This document shows, piece after piece, positions 8,230 to 18,010 of a stretch of 64,000 nucleotides of DNA. The first letter of the stretch is position 1, and the number at the start of each line of letters is the position of its first letter. The notes beneath the pieces are model-generated. The model made no database searches, had not been told where the DNA came from, and saw only the letters and a program-made list of their open reading frames with translations. The position numbers were made by a program, and so were the translations under genes. This DNA is from Paracoccus versutus (GTDB lineage: Bacteria; Pseudomonadota; Alphaproteobacteria; Rhodobacterales; Rhodobacteraceae): NCBI RefSeq assembly GCF_000763885.1, contig NZ_JRKO01000010.1, positions 44,767-108,766 of the forward strand. Direction: 5' to 3'.

Positions 8230-9347
8230 TCCTGTCCACCTATGTCGCGCGGCGCTTCCTGCGCATGCTGGTGATGATCGCGGCGATCTTTGGCGCCATC
8301 CTGTTCCTGATCGACGTGGTCGAGCAGATCCGCCGCTTCTCGGACGAGAATATCGGGCTTTCGGGCGCGGCGGGCCTGTCGCTGCTGAACATCACCGCCA
8401 GCTTCTATTCCATCCTGCCGCTGATCACGGTGCTGGCGGGGATCGCGCTGTTCCTGGGCCTGTCGCGCAGCTCGGAACTGGTGGCGATCCGCGCCTCGGG
8501 GCGTTCGGGCATCCGGGTGCTTTGCGCCCCGGCGATCACGGCGGCGCTGGCCGGGATGCTGGCGGTCGCGGTGCTGAACCCGATGGTGGCGGCGACGACC
8601 AAGCGCTATGACGACGCGGTCGCGCAGATGCGCAGCGGCGGCGGCCAGACCGTCAGCGTCGGCGACAATGCGGTCTGGCTGCGCCAGGCCCTGCCCGAGC
8701 TGGACGCGAACGGGGCCGAGACCGCGGGCCAGGTCGTCATCCGCGCCAGCCGCGCCAGCCCCGATGCCACGACGCTGTATGACGCGACCTTCATGGTGTA
8801 TTCGCCCGAGATCGGGCCGACCCGCCGTATCGACGCCGCCACCGCGCGGCTGACCCAGGGCGCATGGGAGCTGACGGACACCAAGGAATGGCCGCTGACC
8901 CAGCCCAACCCCGAGGCCATGGCCCGCACCGCGCCGCGGCTGGAGCTGCCGACCGACCTGACCGCCGCCCGCATCCGCGACAGCTTCGGCCGGCCCGAGG
9001 CGATCCCGGTCTGGCAGTTGCCTGCCTTTATCCAGGGGCTGGAGCGGGCGGGCTTTTCCGCCCAGCGCCACAAGGTCTGGTTCCAGATGGAACTGGCCCG
9101 GCCGCTGCTGATGGCGGCCATGATCGCCATCGCGGCGGTGTTCACCATGCGCCACATGCGCGGGCGCCGGATGGGGCTTCTGGTGCTGGGCGCCTTCGGC
9201 TGCGGCATCGCGCTGTTCTTCCTGCGCAACCTGGCGCAGGTGCTGGGCGACAACGGCGGCATCCCGCCGGCGCTGGCCGGCTGGGCGCCGCCCGTCGTGG
9301 CGCTGCTTTTCGCCCTCGGGGCACTCTTGCGGCTGGAGGACGGTTGA
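8226..9347 (+). CDS. lptG: LPS export ABC transporter permease LptG
   Basis: Second membrane subunit of LptB2FG; it pairs with LptF around the LPS cavity. The 373 residues repeat the permease layout of LptF: MILSTYVARRFLRMLVMIAAIFG as first helix, VLAGIALFLGLSRSSELVAIRASG as the loop/helix that contacts LptB, a periplasmic domain, and C-terminal helices ending before LRLEDG. Order (second) and family resemblance identify it as LptG rather than a second LptF. It overlaps both neighbours by a few bases, so lptF, lptG and lptD are translationally coupled. The ATPase gene lptB is not in the window. Confidence 0.94.
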   Translation: MILSTYVARRFLRMLVMIAAIFGAILFLIDVVEQIRRFSDENIGLSGAAGLSLLNITASFYSILPLITVLAGIALFLGLSRSSELVAIRASGRSGIRVLCAPAITAALAGMLAVAVLNPMVAATTKRYDDAVAQMRSGGGQTVSVGDNAVWLRQALPELDANGAETAGQVVIRASRASPDATTLYDATFMVYSPEIGPTRRIDAATARLTQGAWELTDTKEWPLTQPNPEAMARTAPRLELPTDLTAARIRDSFGRPEAIPVWQLPAFIQGLERAGFSAQRHKVWFQMELARPLLMAAMIAIAAVFTMRHMRGRRMGLLVLGAFGCGIALFFLRNLAQVLGDNGGIPPALAGWAPPVVALLFALGALLRLEDG

Positions 9348-11752
9348 TGGCGCGCAGGCACAAGGGACGCAAGACTGCGAAAACGGCGCGCGCGGCGCTG
9401 CTGGCGGCCATGCTGCCCGGCATGGCGCTGGGACAAAGCCTGACGCCCGAGGGCCAGACCCTGCCGGTCTATGACCAGCCCGAAGAGGTGCCGCAGGGCC
9501 CCGCCGGCCCGGCGCTGGCCCCGACCGAAAGCCCCGATGACAGCGCCCGCTTCGCCGACGGCACCGAGGCGTCGCAGACGCCCCGCGTCGCCGCCCGGCC
9601 CGGCGGCCTGCGCATCACCGGCAGCGAGGCCGAGGGCACCGGCAGCCCGGCCACGCTGCTGGCCGACCAGGTCACGCTGGGCGCGGACAACCGGCTGACC
9701 GCCTCGGGCGGGGTGGTGATCTGGTATCGCGGCGCGCGGCTGGTTGCCTCGCGCGTGGTCTATGACAACGAAACCGGCTCGGCGGTGATCGAGGGGCCGA
9801 TCCACCTGACCGAACCGGCCCGCGCCGGCACGCCCCAGGAAACCATCCTGATCGCCGACAGCGCCCAGCTGGACCCGAACATGCAGGACGGCATCCTGCG
9901 CGGCGCCCGGCTGGTGCTGGCGCGCGAGATGCAGATGGCCGCGCGCGAGATGCGCCGCAGCGAGAATGGCGCCGTCACCCGGCTGGACAATGTCGTCGCC
10001 TCCAGCTGCCAGATCTGCGCCGAGAACCCGATCCCGCTGTGGGAAATCCGCGCCCAGGCCATCACCCATGATGCGCGCACGAACAAGCTGCATTTCGACC
10101 GTCCGCAGCTGCGCGCGCTTGGCCTGCCCATCGCCAGCCTGCCCTGGCTGACCGCGCCCGATCCCAGCGTCGAGCGCATGACCGGATTCCTGCGGCCGCA
10201 GTTCCGCACCACCTCGGGGCTGGGGTTCGGCATCAAGCTGCCCTATTTCGTCACGCTGGGCGATCATGCGGACATCACGCTGACGCCCTATGTCGCCGTT
10301 TCGCGCACCCGCACGCTGGAGCTGCGCTATCGCCAGGCCTTCAGCAACGGCGCGATGGAATGGAACGGCGCCATCTCGCGCGACAGCATCGAGCAGGGTC
10401 GCACCCGCGGCTATCTGTTCGGCGGCGCGCGGTTCGAGCTGCCGCGCGGCTACATGCTGGGCTTGCAGATCCAGATGGCCAGCAACCGCGCCTATCTGCT
10501 GGATTACGACATCTCCAGCGCCGACCGGCTGTGGAGCGGGCTGACGCTGGACCGCGTGCGCCGCGACCGCATGATGATGGCGCGGATCGGCAATTACGAA
10601 TCGCTGCGCGAGGACGAGGCCGATGAGTTCACCCCCTCGGTCGTCGCCGATGCGCTGTGGAAGCGGCGCTGGACGCCCGGCCGGATCGGCGGCATCGCCA
10701 GCCTGGAATGGTCGCTGCACGCCCACCGCCGCTCGTCCTCGCTGGATCGCGACGGCCGCGACATGGCGCGGGGCTCGGTCGCGCTGGACTGGTATCGCAG
10801 CGCGATTCTGCCCGGCGGGCTGGTCGGCGCGGTCGAGACCCGGCTGGACGCCGATTTCTACCGCATCAACCAGGACAGCGATTATGACGACTGGGTGGTG
10901 CGGGCCGATCCGGTGCTGGCGGCCGAGCTGCGCTGGCCCTTCGCCCGCCATTCCGGCGGCATCACCCATATCGTCGAGCCGGTGGCGCAGCTGGTCTGGT
11001 CGCCCGAACGCGACGCCGAGGACAAGGTGCCGAACGAGGACAGCCAGCTGATCGAATTCGACGAGGGCAACCTGTTCGCGCTGAACCGCTTTCCCGGCTG
11101 GGATGCGCGCGAATCGGGCTGGCGCGCCAACCTGGGCATCGGCTGGACCCGGATCGACCCGGCCGGCTGGTCCATCGGCCTGACCGCCGGGCGCGTCTTT
11201 CGCGACGAGGCCGACGCGGCCTTCGAAAGCGGCGCCACCGATCCGGGGTTCTGGGACGGCGGCCCCCTGGGCGGCAAGCGCTCGGACTGGCTGCTGGCGG
11301 CACATTACTCGGGGTCGAACGGGCTTGCCATCGCCAACCGCGCGCTGTTCGACGACGGTTTCTCGATCAGCCGCAACGAGCTGCGGCTGGGCTGGTTCAG
11401 GCCGGGACTGCAGGTCTCGGCCGGCTATCTCTGGCTTGATTCGGATGAAGGCGAAAGCCGCGACAAGGATGTGTCGGAACTGACCATGGCCGGGGGCTGG
11501 CAGGTCGCGCCCGGCTGGTGGGCCACGACCGAGACGCGGTATGACTTCACCGCCGATCGCGCGCAAAAAGCGCAGCTGGGCCTGGAATACCGCAATGAAT
11601 GCATAACCGTCGAAATGTCGGTCGAGCGGCGCTTTACCTCATCGGAAGAGGTGCGGCCGGACACCCGGCTGGACCTGGGCATCCGGCTGGGCGGCTTCGG
11701 CCAGCAAAAGCCCGGTCCGGGAACGGTGGCGCGCCGCGCCTGCCTGCGCTAA
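9347..11752 (+). CDS. lptD: LPS-assembly protein LptD
   Basis: Outer-membrane beta-barrel that inserts lipopolysaccharide into the outer leaflet with LptE. The 801-residue precursor has a signal peptide (basic MARRHKGRKTAKTAR, hydrophobic ALLAAMLPGMALG, cleavage near residue 30), an N-terminal LptA-like jellyroll containing LLADQVTLGADNRLTASGG, and a long C-terminal barrel with alternating aromatic strands. The cysteine pair in SSCQICAE suggests a disulfide. The start overlaps the lptG stop (TGATG). surA, which folds LptD in enterobacteria, follows 31 bases later, which makes functional sense. Confidence 0.95.
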   Translation: MARRHKGRKTAKTARAALLAAMLPGMALGQSLTPEGQTLPVYDQPEEVPQGPAGPALAPTESPDDSARFADGTEASQTPRVAARPGGLRITGSEAEGTGSPATLLADQVTLGADNRLTASGGVVIWYRGARLVASRVVYDNETGSAVIEGPIHLTEPARAGTPQETILIADSAQLDPNMQDGILRGARLVLAREMQMAAREMRRSENGAVTRLDNVVASSCQICAENPIPLWEIRAQAITHDARTNKLHFDRPQLRALGLPIASLPWLTAPDPSVERMTGFLRPQFRTTSGLGFGIKLPYFVTLGDHADITLTPYVAVSRTRTLELRYRQAFSNGAMEWNGAISRDSIEQGRTRGYLFGGARFELPRGYMLGLQIQMASNRAYLLDYDISSADRLWSGLTLDRVRRDRMMMARIGNYESLREDEADEFTPSVVADALWKRRWTPGRIGGIASLEWSLHAHRRSSSLDRDGRDMARGSVALDWYRSAILPGGLVGAVETRLDADFYRINQDSDYDDWVVRADPVLAAELRWPFARHSGGITHIVEPVAQLVWSPERDAEDKVPNEDSQLIEFDEGNLFALNRFPGWDARESGWRANLGIGWTRIDPAGWSIGLTAGRVFRDEADAAFESGATDPGFWDGGPLGGKRSDWLLAAHYSGSNGLAIANRALFDDGFSISRNELRLGWFRPGLQVSAGYLWLDSDEGESRDKDVSELTMAGGWQVAPGWWATTETRYDFTADRAQKAQLGLEYRNECITVEMSVERRFTSSEEVRPDTRLDLGIRLGGFGQQKPGPGTVARRACLR

Positions 11753-11783
11753 TGTCCGGCGAAACCATGCGGCGAGGGAGCTG

Positions 11784-13058
11784 ATGCGGCGAATTCTTCT
11801 GGGGGCGGCCATGGCCGCGATGCTGGCAGCAGGCGGGGTGGCCCCGGCCTTTGCGCAGGGCAATCCGTTCCAGCCGCTGGTCTATGTCAACGATTCGGCC
11901 GTCACCCGCTATGAGCTGGAACAGCGCATCCGCTTCCTGCAGATCCTGCGCGCGCCCGATGCCGACCGCGCCTCGGCCGAGCAGGCGCTGATCGACGACC
12001 GGCTGCGCCTGTTTGCCGCGAACCAGATGGGCATCACCGCCAGCGACGCCCAGATCGACGCCGGCCTGGCCGAGTTCGCCGGCCGCGCCAATCTTGGCGT
12101 CGAGGAATTCACCCGCGCCCTGGCCCAGGCCGGGGTCGAGCAGCAGACCTTCCGCGATTTCGTCGCCGCCGGCATTGTCTGGCGCGAGGTGGTGCGCCAG
12201 CGCCTGGTGCCGCAGGTCCAGGTCAGCGACGCCGAGCTGGACCAGGAAATGCAGCGCCTGATCGAGACGCCGCGCATCACCCATGTCGCGCTGTCCGAAC
12301 TGATCATCCCCGCGCCGCCCGGCCAGGAGGCGCAGGCCATGGGCCTGGCGGAATCGCTGGTGCAGAGCGTGCGCTCGGAGGCGGATTTCGCCGCGGCGGC
12401 GCGGCAGCATTCCGCGACGCCCTCGGCCGAGGAAAGCGGGCGGCTGCCCTGGATGCCGCTGGAGAACCTGCCGCCCTCGTTGCGGCCGATCATCCTGTCG
12501 ATGAAGCCCGGCCAGATCAGCCAGCCCCTGACCGTCGAGGGCGCGGTGGTGCTGTTCTTCCTGCGCGACAGCCGCGGCGCGCTGCGTCCCGGCGCCAGGG
12601 AACAGGTGCTGGACTACGTGCGCTTCCGGCTGGCCAGCCTGGCCGAGGCGAACCGGATCGCGGCGCTTTCCGACAGCTGCGCCGATCTTTTCGTCCATGC
12701 CCGCGGCTTGCCGCCCGAGCAGATCCAGCGCCAGACCCTGCCGCAAGGCCAGATCCCGGCCTCCGAAGCGCTGCGGCTGGCGGTGCTGGACGACAACGAG
12801 ACCTCGGTGGTCAGCCAGGGCGGCGCGGCCGAATTGCTGATGCTGTGCAAGCGCCAATCCGCGCTGCTGGCCTCCGGCGCCGCGGCGGAGGCGCCGGTGG
12901 CGGTGACGGCCGAGGGCGAGACGGCCGCCGCGCCCGATCCCGACACGCTGCCGGACCGTGAAGAGATGCGCAGCCAGATCTTCAGCCGCAAGGTCGGCCA
13001 GGCTGCCGACAACTACCTGGCCGAGTTGCGGGCCAATGCAATCATCCGGCGGCCTTGA
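11784..13058 (+). CDS. surA: Periplasmic peptidyl-prolyl isomerase / chaperone SurA-like
   Basis: Periplasmic chaperone for outer-membrane proteins. The 424 residues start with a signal peptide (MRRILLGAAMAAMLAAGGVAPAFA, cleavage before QGNPF), followed by a SurA N-terminal helical domain with VNDSAVTRYELEQRIRFLQI, and a parvulin-type domain around residues 165-270 (HVALSELIIPAP; SGRLPWMPLENLPPSL). A ribosome binding site GGCGAGGGAG precedes the ATG. Only one rotamase domain is clear, whereas enterobacterial SurA has two; this is common in alphaproteobacteria. It belongs to the lpt run and ends before a hairpin. Confidence 0.9.
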   Translation: MRRILLGAAMAAMLAAGGVAPAFAQGNPFQPLVYVNDSAVTRYELEQRIRFLQILRAPDADRASAEQALIDDRLRLFAANQMGITASDAQIDAGLAEFAGRANLGVEEFTRALAQAGVEQQTFRDFVAAGIVWREVVRQRLVPQVQVSDAELDQEMQRLIETPRITHVALSELIIPAPPGQEAQAMGLAESLVQSVRSEADFAAAARQHSATPSAEESGRLPWMPLENLPPSLRPIILSMKPGQISQPLTVEGAVVLFFLRDSRGALRPGAREQVLDYVRFRLASLAEANRIAALSDSCADLFVHARGLPPEQIQRQTLPQGQIPASEALRLAVLDDNETSVVSQGGAAELLMLCKRQSALLASGAAAEAPVAVTAEGETAAAPDPDTLPDREEMRSQIFSRKVGQAADNYLAELRANAIIRRP

Positions 13059-13072
13059 GCCCGGTTGAGCCA

Positions 13073-13094
13073 CCGGGGGCGCTTCGCCCCCCGG
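13073..13094 (+). terminator. GC hairpin between surA and pdxA
   Basis: CCGGGGGCG and CGCCCCCCGG pair around the loop CTT, with one bulged base. No T-run follows; instead the 22-base dispersed element and the pdxA start come next. It could be a weak terminator, an attenuator or an mRNA-stability hairpin. Confidence 0.45.
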
Positions 13095-13103
13095 ACCCCC
13101 AGA

Positions 13104-13125
13104 GGGTATTTGGGAAACGGAGAAG
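13104..13125 (+). repeat. Copy of the 22-base dispersed element directly before the pdxA start
   Basis: The copy begins GGGTATTT and ends GGAGAAG immediately before the pdxA ATG, so its purine-rich end doubles as the ribosome binding site of pdxA. It differs at two positions from the best copy at 2247-2268. Confidence 0.7.
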
Positions 13126-14094
13126 ATGACTGAAGCCCGCCCCATCATCCTGACCTGCGGCGAGCCGGCGGGCGTCGGGCCGGAGCTTGCGCCCAAGGCG
13201 CTGGCCTCGGGCGTGCCATTCGTGTTCCTGGGCGATCCGCGGCATCTGCGCGAGGGCACCGCCTGGGCCGAGGTCGCGGCGCCGGGCGAGCCGGTGGCCG
13301 AGGGCGTGCTGGCCGTGCTGCGCCATGACTTCCCGGCGCCGGCGGTGCCGGGCCGGCCCGATCCCGCCAATGCGCCGGCGGTGGTCGAGGTCATCGCCCG
13401 CGCGGTCGACCTGGCCATGTCCGGCGCGGCCGGCGGCATCTGCACCCTGCCGATCAACAAGGAGGCGCTGAAGCGCGGCGCCGGCTTCGGCTTTCCCGGC
13501 CATACCGAATATCTGGCGCATCTGGCGGGCGACGTGCCGGTGGTGATGATGCTGGCCTCGACCCGTGTCGAGCCGCCCTGCCGGGTGGTGCCGGTGACGA
13601 TCCACATCCCGCTGTCCGAGGTGCCGCTGGCGCTGACGCCCCTGCGGCTGGAGCAGGCGATCCGCATCACCGATTCCGCGATGCGGCGCGATTTCGGCCT
13701 GGCGCAGCCGCGGCTGGCCATCGCCGGGCTGAACCCCCATGCCGGCGAGAACGGCGTCATGGGCGACGAGGAAGCACGCTGGATGGCGCCCCTGGTCGAG
13801 CGGCTGCGGCGCGAGGGGTTCGACCTGCGCGGGCCGCTGCCGGCCGATACCATGTTCTATCCAGCCGCGCGGGCGCGTTACGACGCGGCGCTCTGCGCCT
13901 ATCACGACCAGGCGCTGATCCCGATCAAGACGCTGGATTTCGCCGGCGGGGTGAACGTGACCCTGGGCCTGCCCTTCGTGCGCACCTCGCCCGATCACGG
14001 CACCGCCTTCGACATCGCCGGCCAGGGCATCGCGGATGCGCAGAGCGTCATCGCCGCCCTGCGCATGGCGCATGAGATGGCGGCACGGCGATGA
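13126..14094 (+). CDS. pdxA: 4-hydroxythreonine-4-phosphate dehydrogenase
   Basis: Oxidises 4-phosphohydroxy-L-threonine in the DXP-dependent pyridoxal phosphate pathway, using NAD and a divalent metal. The 322-residue product shows the PdxA hallmarks: [18 protein letters not shown] at the N-terminus, the metal-ligand histidine in [21 protein letters not shown], the second histidine in [10 protein letters not shown], and [14 protein letters not shown]. The start ATG is preceded by a purine-rich ribosome binding site inside the dispersed repeat. It overlaps rsmA by four bases; the surA-pdxA-rsmA order is widespread in proteobacteria. Confidence 0.97.
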   Translation: MTEARPIILTCGEPAGVGPELAPKALASGVPFVFLGDPRHLREGTAWAEVAAPGEPVAEGVLAVLRHDFPAPAVPGRPDPANAPAVVEVIARAVDLAMSGAAGGICTLPINKEALKRGAGFGFPGHTEYLAHLAGDVPVVMMLASTRVEPPCRVVPVTIHIPLSEVPLALTPLRLEQAIRITDSAMRRDFGLAQPRLAIAGLNPHAGENGVMGDEEARWMAPLVERLRREGFDLRGPLPADTMFYPAARARYDAALCAYHDQALIPIKTLDFAGGVNVTLGLPFVRTSPDHGTAFDIAGQGIADAQSVIAALRMAHEMAARR

Positions 14095-14939
14095 GCGCCA
14101 TCGACGGGCTGCCGCCGCTGCGCGAGGTGATCGCGCGCCATGAGTTGCGCGCCAGGAAGCAGCTGGGGCAGAATTTCCTGCTGGACCTGAACCTGACCGC
14201 CAAGATCGCCCGCGCCGCCGGCGACCTGACCGGCTGCGACGTGATCGAGGTCGGCCCCGGTCCGGGCGGGCTGACCCGCGGCTTGCTGGCCGAGGGTGCG
14301 CGGCATGTGCTGGCGATCGAGAAGGACGTGCGCGCCCTGCCCGCCCTGGCCGAGATCGCCGCCGCCTATCCCGGCCGGCTGGAGGTGATCCATGGCGATG
14401 CGCTGGAGGTCGACCCGCTGGCGCATCTGTCGCCGCCGATCCGCATCGTCGCGAACCTGCCCTATAATGTCGGCACCGAATTGCTGATCCGCTGGCTGAC
14501 GCCGGCAGCCTGGCCGCCCTTCTGGCAGTCGCTGACGCTGATGTTCCAGAAAGAGGTGGCCGAGCGCATCGTGGCGCAGCCGGGCGGCAAGGCTTACGGC
14601 CGGCTGGCCGTGCTGGCGCAATGGCGCAGCAAGGCGCGGGTGGTGATGACCCTGCCGCCCGAAGCCTTTGTTCCCGCGCCCAAGGTGCATTCGGCGGTCG
14701 TCCACCTGACCGCCCTGCCCGAGCCGCGCTATCCGGCCGATCCGGCGGTGCTGAACCGGGTGGTGGCGGCGGGCTTCAACCAGCGCCGCAAGATGCTGCG
14801 CGCCTCGCTGAAGGGGCTGCATCCCGAGATCGAATCGCTGCTGGTCCAGGCCGGCATCGCCCCCACCGCCCGCGCAGAAGAGGTCGGGCTGCAGCAATTC
14901 TGCGCGCTGGCGCGGGGCCTGGCCGCCGCGCCGCGCTGA
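14091..14939 (+). CDS. rsmA: 16S rRNA (adenine(1518)-N(6)/adenine(1519)-N(6))-dimethyltransferase
   Basis: Dimethylates two adjacent adenines in the 3' hairpin of 16S rRNA during late 30S assembly; loss gives kasugamycin resistance in other bacteria. The 282-residue product has the SAM-binding motif [16 protein letters not shown], the acidic IEKD, and the catalytic motif [15 protein letters not shown] (N-L-P-Y). The small C-terminal helical domain ends at the stop. It starts inside the pdxA stop (ATGA) and converges on the DUF4167 gene with a three-base gap. Confidence 0.97.
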   Translation: MSAIDGLPPLREVIARHELRARKQLGQNFLLDLNLTAKIARAAGDLTGCDVIEVGPGPGGLTRGLLAEGARHVLAIEKDVRALPALAEIAAAYPGRLEVIHGDALEVDPLAHLSPPIRIVANLPYNVGTELLIRWLTPAAWPPFWQSLTLMFQKEVAERIVAQPGGKAYGRLAVLAQWRSKARVVMTLPPEAFVPAPKVHSAVVHLTALPEPRYPADPAVLNRVVAAGFNQRRKMLRASLKGLHPEIESLLVQAGIAPTARAEEVGLQQFCALARGLAAAPR

Positions 14940-14942
14940 GCA

Positions 14943-15743
14943 TCATTCGCCGGAGGCGCTTTCGGCCTGGGTCTTTGCCGCCTTGGCACCCTGTCCGCGG
15001 CCGGTTTTCGCCGAGGCCTTGGCACCTTCCTCGGCCGGTTTCTTGCGGCTGCGCGGCGCGGCCGCCCCGGTGGTGCGGCTGCTGCGCCGGCGCGCCGCAG
15101 GGGCGGGCTCGGCGGCCGGTTCCCCGGCTGCCGCGTTCTCGGCGGGGGCCGGTGCGGCCGGGGTCGGTTCGGCAGGGGTTTCGGACCGGACGGCGCTTTC
15201 CGGGGTTTCCACCGGGCCGGCGGCATCCTCGTCGGCAGCGATCACCGGCGGCAGCCCGGAATCGGCGGGCGCGGCGGCGGGCTGGGCGCGTTCTTCCGCG
15301 CGGGGGGCGGGCTGCTGGCGTTCCTCGCGGCGGTCATCGCGACGCTCGTCGCGGCGATCCTCGCGCCGGTCGTGACGGTCCTGGCGGTGGCCGTGATGGC
15401 CGTTCTGGCCATTGCCGTTCTCGGACGCAGCCGAGCCATTGCCGTCCTGGGCATCATCGTCGCGGCCCTGGTGCTGGTGGCCCTGGCGCTCGGCCTGCTC
15501 GCGCTGCGCCTCGCCCAGCATGCGGGTGTAATGTTCTGCGTGCTGAAGAAAGCTCTGCTCGGCCACCCGGTCGTTGGAAAGCTGGGCGTCGCGGGCGAGC
15601 GTCAGGTATTTCTCGATGATCTGCTGGGGCGTGCCGCGCACCTTGCCCTCGGGGCCCGAGGAATCGAAGACGCGGTTGACGATATTGCCCAGCGAACGCT
15701 GGCGGTTCGACTTGTTACGCGAACGGGATTTGGATGATCTCAT
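14943..15743 (-). CDS. DUF4167 domain-containing, largely disordered protein
   Basis: The first 80 or so residues form the conserved alphaproteobacterial DUF4167 domain, starting with a basic tail (MRSSKSRSRNKSNRQRSLGN) and including RTPQQIIEKYLTLARDAQ-type sequence and FLQHAEHYTRML. The remaining 180 residues are low complexity: a His/Gln/Gly/Asn tract, an Arg/Asp/Glu tract (RREDRRDERRDDRREERQQ), and an Ala/Pro/Glu-rich tail ending in basic SRKKPAEEG repeats. The composition suggests RNA or nucleoprotein binding, but no function is established. It sits downstream of prfA-prmC on the same strand after a 245-base gap that probably holds its promoter. Confidence 0.85.
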   Translation of the reverse strand: MRSSKSRSRNKSNRQRSLGNIVNRVFDSSGPEGKVRGTPQQIIEKYLTLARDAQLSNDRVAEQSFLQHAEHYTRMLGEAQREQAERQGHQHQGRDDDAQDGNGSAASENGNGQNGHHGHRQDRHDRREDRRDERRDDRREERQQPAPRAEERAQPAAAPADSGLPPVIAADEDAAGPVETPESAVRSETPAEPTPAAPAPAENAAAGEPAAEPAPAARRRSSRTTGAAAPRSRKKPAEEGAKASAKTGRGQGAKAAKTQAESASGE

Positions 15744-15988
15744 CAGCTTGTTGTCAGTTTATGTCCGGCAAGGGCCGGCTAAGGTTGGGGTCATTCCGAA
15801 GGCGGGTGTCAGCGCAGGCGCAGCGTTTGCTCCGGCTCCCGCGTCACCAGTAAAACTGGATTATCTGAGTATGACTGACCCGTGCGCGGGCGGTGCGCCC
15901 CCGTCACAATTGCGAATAAACACGCCGCAGCGCCGCTTACAAGCGAAAATTTCGTCAAAAGCCGCGAAAGGCGCGGAAGCTTGCCGGA

Positions 15989-16816
15989 TCAAAGCGGCTT
16001 GCGGGCGGCGACGACCCGGTCGCGCCCGTCCAGGTCGGGCAGGATCCGGGGCTCGGCCAGACCGGCTGCGCGCATCAGCGCCGCCACGGCCGCGCCCTGC
16101 GTGGGGCCGATCTCGACCATCAGCCGGCCGCCGGGCGACAGATGCGCGGGCGCCCCGGCGGCGATGGCGCGATAGGCGGAAAGCCCGTCCGCCCCGTCGG
16201 TCAGGGCCTGCCGCGGCTCCCATTCCCGCACCTCGGGCGCAAGCTGCGCCATCTCGTCCAGCGCGATATAGGGCGGGTTCGAGACGATCAGGTCGAACTG
16301 CCCCGTGACCGAGGCGAACCAGTCGGATTCAAGGAAATCCGCACAAACCCCCACGGTCCTGGCATTTTCTCGCGCCACCTCCAGCGCGGCGGCCGAGATG
16401 TCGGTGCCAAGCCCGCGCGCGCCCGGCCGCTCGGCCAGAAGCGAGATCAGGATCGCCCCCGTGCCGGTGCCCAGGTCCAGCACCGAGGCAAAGGGCCCGG
16501 CCAGCGCCGCCTCGACCAGGGTCTCGGTTTCCGGGCGGGGATCGAGCGTGTCGCGGGTCACGCGGAACTCGTGCTTCCAGAAGGCGCGGCGGCCCAGGAT
16601 CTGGCTGACCGGCTGGCGCGCGGCGCGGGCGGCCAGGGTTGCGTCGAAACGTCGCAGAGCCTCGGGCGGCAGCGGCGCAGCCAGCGCGGCGGCCAGGTGG
16701 TGGCGCGGCAGGTCCAGGGCATGGGCCAGGAGCAGCCGGGCATCCTCGGCCGCGCCGGGCACGCCGGCCTGGGCGAGTCGTGCGGCGCCTTGCCGCAGGG
16801 CCTCGGCCCCGGTCAT
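15989..16816 (-). CDS. prmC: Peptide chain release factor N5-glutamine methyltransferase
   Basis: Methylates the glutamine of the GGQ motif in release factors 1 and 2. The 275-residue product has an N-terminal helical domain, then the SAM-binding VLDLGTGTGAILISLL and the catalytic NPPY motif in LIVSNPPYIALDE. It starts four bases after the stop of prfA, its substrate; this pairing is widespread. The stop is followed by a 245-base non-coding gap. The start at MTGAEALRQG is preceded by the prfA tail, with no better alternative. Confidence 0.96.
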   Translation of the reverse strand: MTGAEALRQGAARLAQAGVPGAAEDARLLLAHALDLPRHHLAAALAAPLPPEALRRFDATLAARAARQPVSQILGRRAFWKHEFRVTRDTLDPRPETETLVEAALAGPFASVLDLGTGTGAILISLLAERPGARGLGTDISAAALEVARENARTVGVCADFLESDWFASVTGQFDLIVSNPPYIALDEMAQLAPEVREWEPRQALTDGADGLSAYRAIAAGAPAHLSPGGRLMVEIGPTQGAAVAALMRAAGLAEPRILPDLDGRDRVVAARKPL

Positions 16817-16820
16817 GGAA

Positions 16821-17885
16821 TCACGCGCCCTGCGCGGCCAGGCGCGCGGCCTGGTCGTGCGCGGTCAGCGCCGCCACGATCTCGCCGATCTCGCCCTGCA
16901 TGATGCGGTCGAGCGCATAGAGCGTCAGGCCGATGCGGTGATCGGTCATCCGGCCCTGCGGGAAGTTGTAGGTGCGGATGCGTTCCGAGCGGTCGCCCGA
17001 GCCGACCTGGCTCTTGCGGTCGGCGGCGCGCTCGGCATCGGCGCGCGACCGCTCCATGTCGTAAAGCCGCGCGCGCAGCACGGCCATGGCATTGGCGCGG
17101 TTCTGGTGCTGGGACTTTTCCGAACTGGTCACGACGATGCCGGTCGGCAGGTGGGTGATGCGCACCGCCGAATCGGTGGTGTTGACGTGCTGGCCGCCGG
17201 CGCCGCTGGCGCGCATGGTGTCGATGCGGATGTCGCTGGCGGGGATGTCGATATCCACCGCCTCGGCCTCGGGCAGCACGGCGACGGTGGCGGCGCTGGT
17301 ATGGATGCGGCCACCCGATTCCGTCTCGGGGACGCGCTGGACGCGGTGGACGCCCGATTCGTATTTCAGCTTGGCGAAGACCCCCTCGCCCTCGATCCGC
17401 GCCACCGCCTCGCGCACGCCGCCCAGGTCGGATTCGGCCAACTCGAGCATCTGGAACTGCCAACCCTGCGATTCGGCAAAGCGGCGATACATGGCCAGCA
17501 GGTCGCCGGCGAACAGCGCCGCCTCTTCCCCGCCGGTGCCGGGGCGAATCTCCAGGATGGCCGGGCGGGCATCGGCGGCGTCGCGCGGCAACAGCGCGAT
17601 GCGCAGCGCATGTTCCAGCTCGGGAAGCGCGGCGCGCAGGCGCGACAATTCGTCCTGCGCCAGCTCGCGCATCTCGGGATCGGCCAGCAGGGCCTCGGCC
17701 TCGCGGATGCCGTCCTGCGCGGCGCGCCATTCGCCGATCTGCGCGACCACGGGCTTCAATTCCGCATATTCGCGGCTGATCGCGGCGATTTCCTCGGCCG
17801 CCGGCCCGGCGTGCAGCCGCGCTTCGAGATATTCGAAACGCGCGACGATCTGGGCAAGGCGGTCTTCCGGCAGCATTTGATGCAA
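16821..17885 (-). CDS. prfA: Peptide chain release factor 1
   Basis: Recognises UAA and UAG stop codons and triggers peptide release on the ribosome. The 354-residue product is full length: helical domain 1, the codon-recognition P-x-T motif as Pro186-Glu187-Thr188 followed by [15 protein letters not shown], and the catalytic GGQ at 230-232 within [15 protein letters not shown]. The sequence [16 protein letters not shown] places it in the RF1 rather than RF2 group. It is divergent from the cytochrome c peroxidase gene across 125 bases and is followed by prmC. Confidence 0.97.
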   Translation of the reverse strand: MHQMLPEDRLAQIVARFEYLEARLHAGPAAEEIAAISREYAELKPVVAQIGEWRAAQDGIREAEALLADPEMRELAQDELSRLRAALPELEHALRIALLPRDAADARPAILEIRPGTGGEEAALFAGDLLAMYRRFAESQGWQFQMLELAESDLGGVREAVARIEGEGVFAKLKYESGVHRVQRVPETESGGRIHTSAATVAVLPEAEAVDIDIPASDIRIDTMRASGAGGQHVNTTDSAVRITHLPTGIVVTSSEKSQHQNRANAMAVLRARLYDMERSRADAERAADRKSQVGSGDRSERIRTYNFPQGRMTDHRIGLTLYALDRIMQGEIGEIVAALTAHDQAARLAAQGA

Positions 17886-17930
17886 TTAGCTGTTGAGCCG
17901 CGGGCCGACAAGGCGGAACCTTGCAGGCAT

Positions 17931-17944
17931 CTGACCCAGATCAA
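17931..17944 (+). promoter_or_regulatory. FNR/FnrP-like box upstream of cytochrome c peroxidase
   Basis: CTGAC-CCAG-ATCAA matches the FNR consensus TTGAT-N4-ATCAA with a perfect right half and a degenerate left half. It lies 67-80 bases before the peroxidase start codon, which is compatible with a class II activator position. FnrP control of cytochrome c peroxidase is established for Paracoccus denitrificans; binding here is inference. Confidence 0.6.
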
Positions 17945-18010
17945 AGCAAGGCCGGCCGTCTTGGTGCAGATTGCTGCAAGACGCGCCCACCAAGCCAAAG
18001 GAGGCCCCAC

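Noticed and set aside
8606..11566. A 986-codon open frame on the minus strand opposite lptG and lptD
   Set aside because: It is a shadow of the GC-rich plus-strand genes: it has no recognisable domain, is full of His/Arg/Gly/Ala/Gln-type low complexity, and the plus strand encodes complete LptG and LptD.
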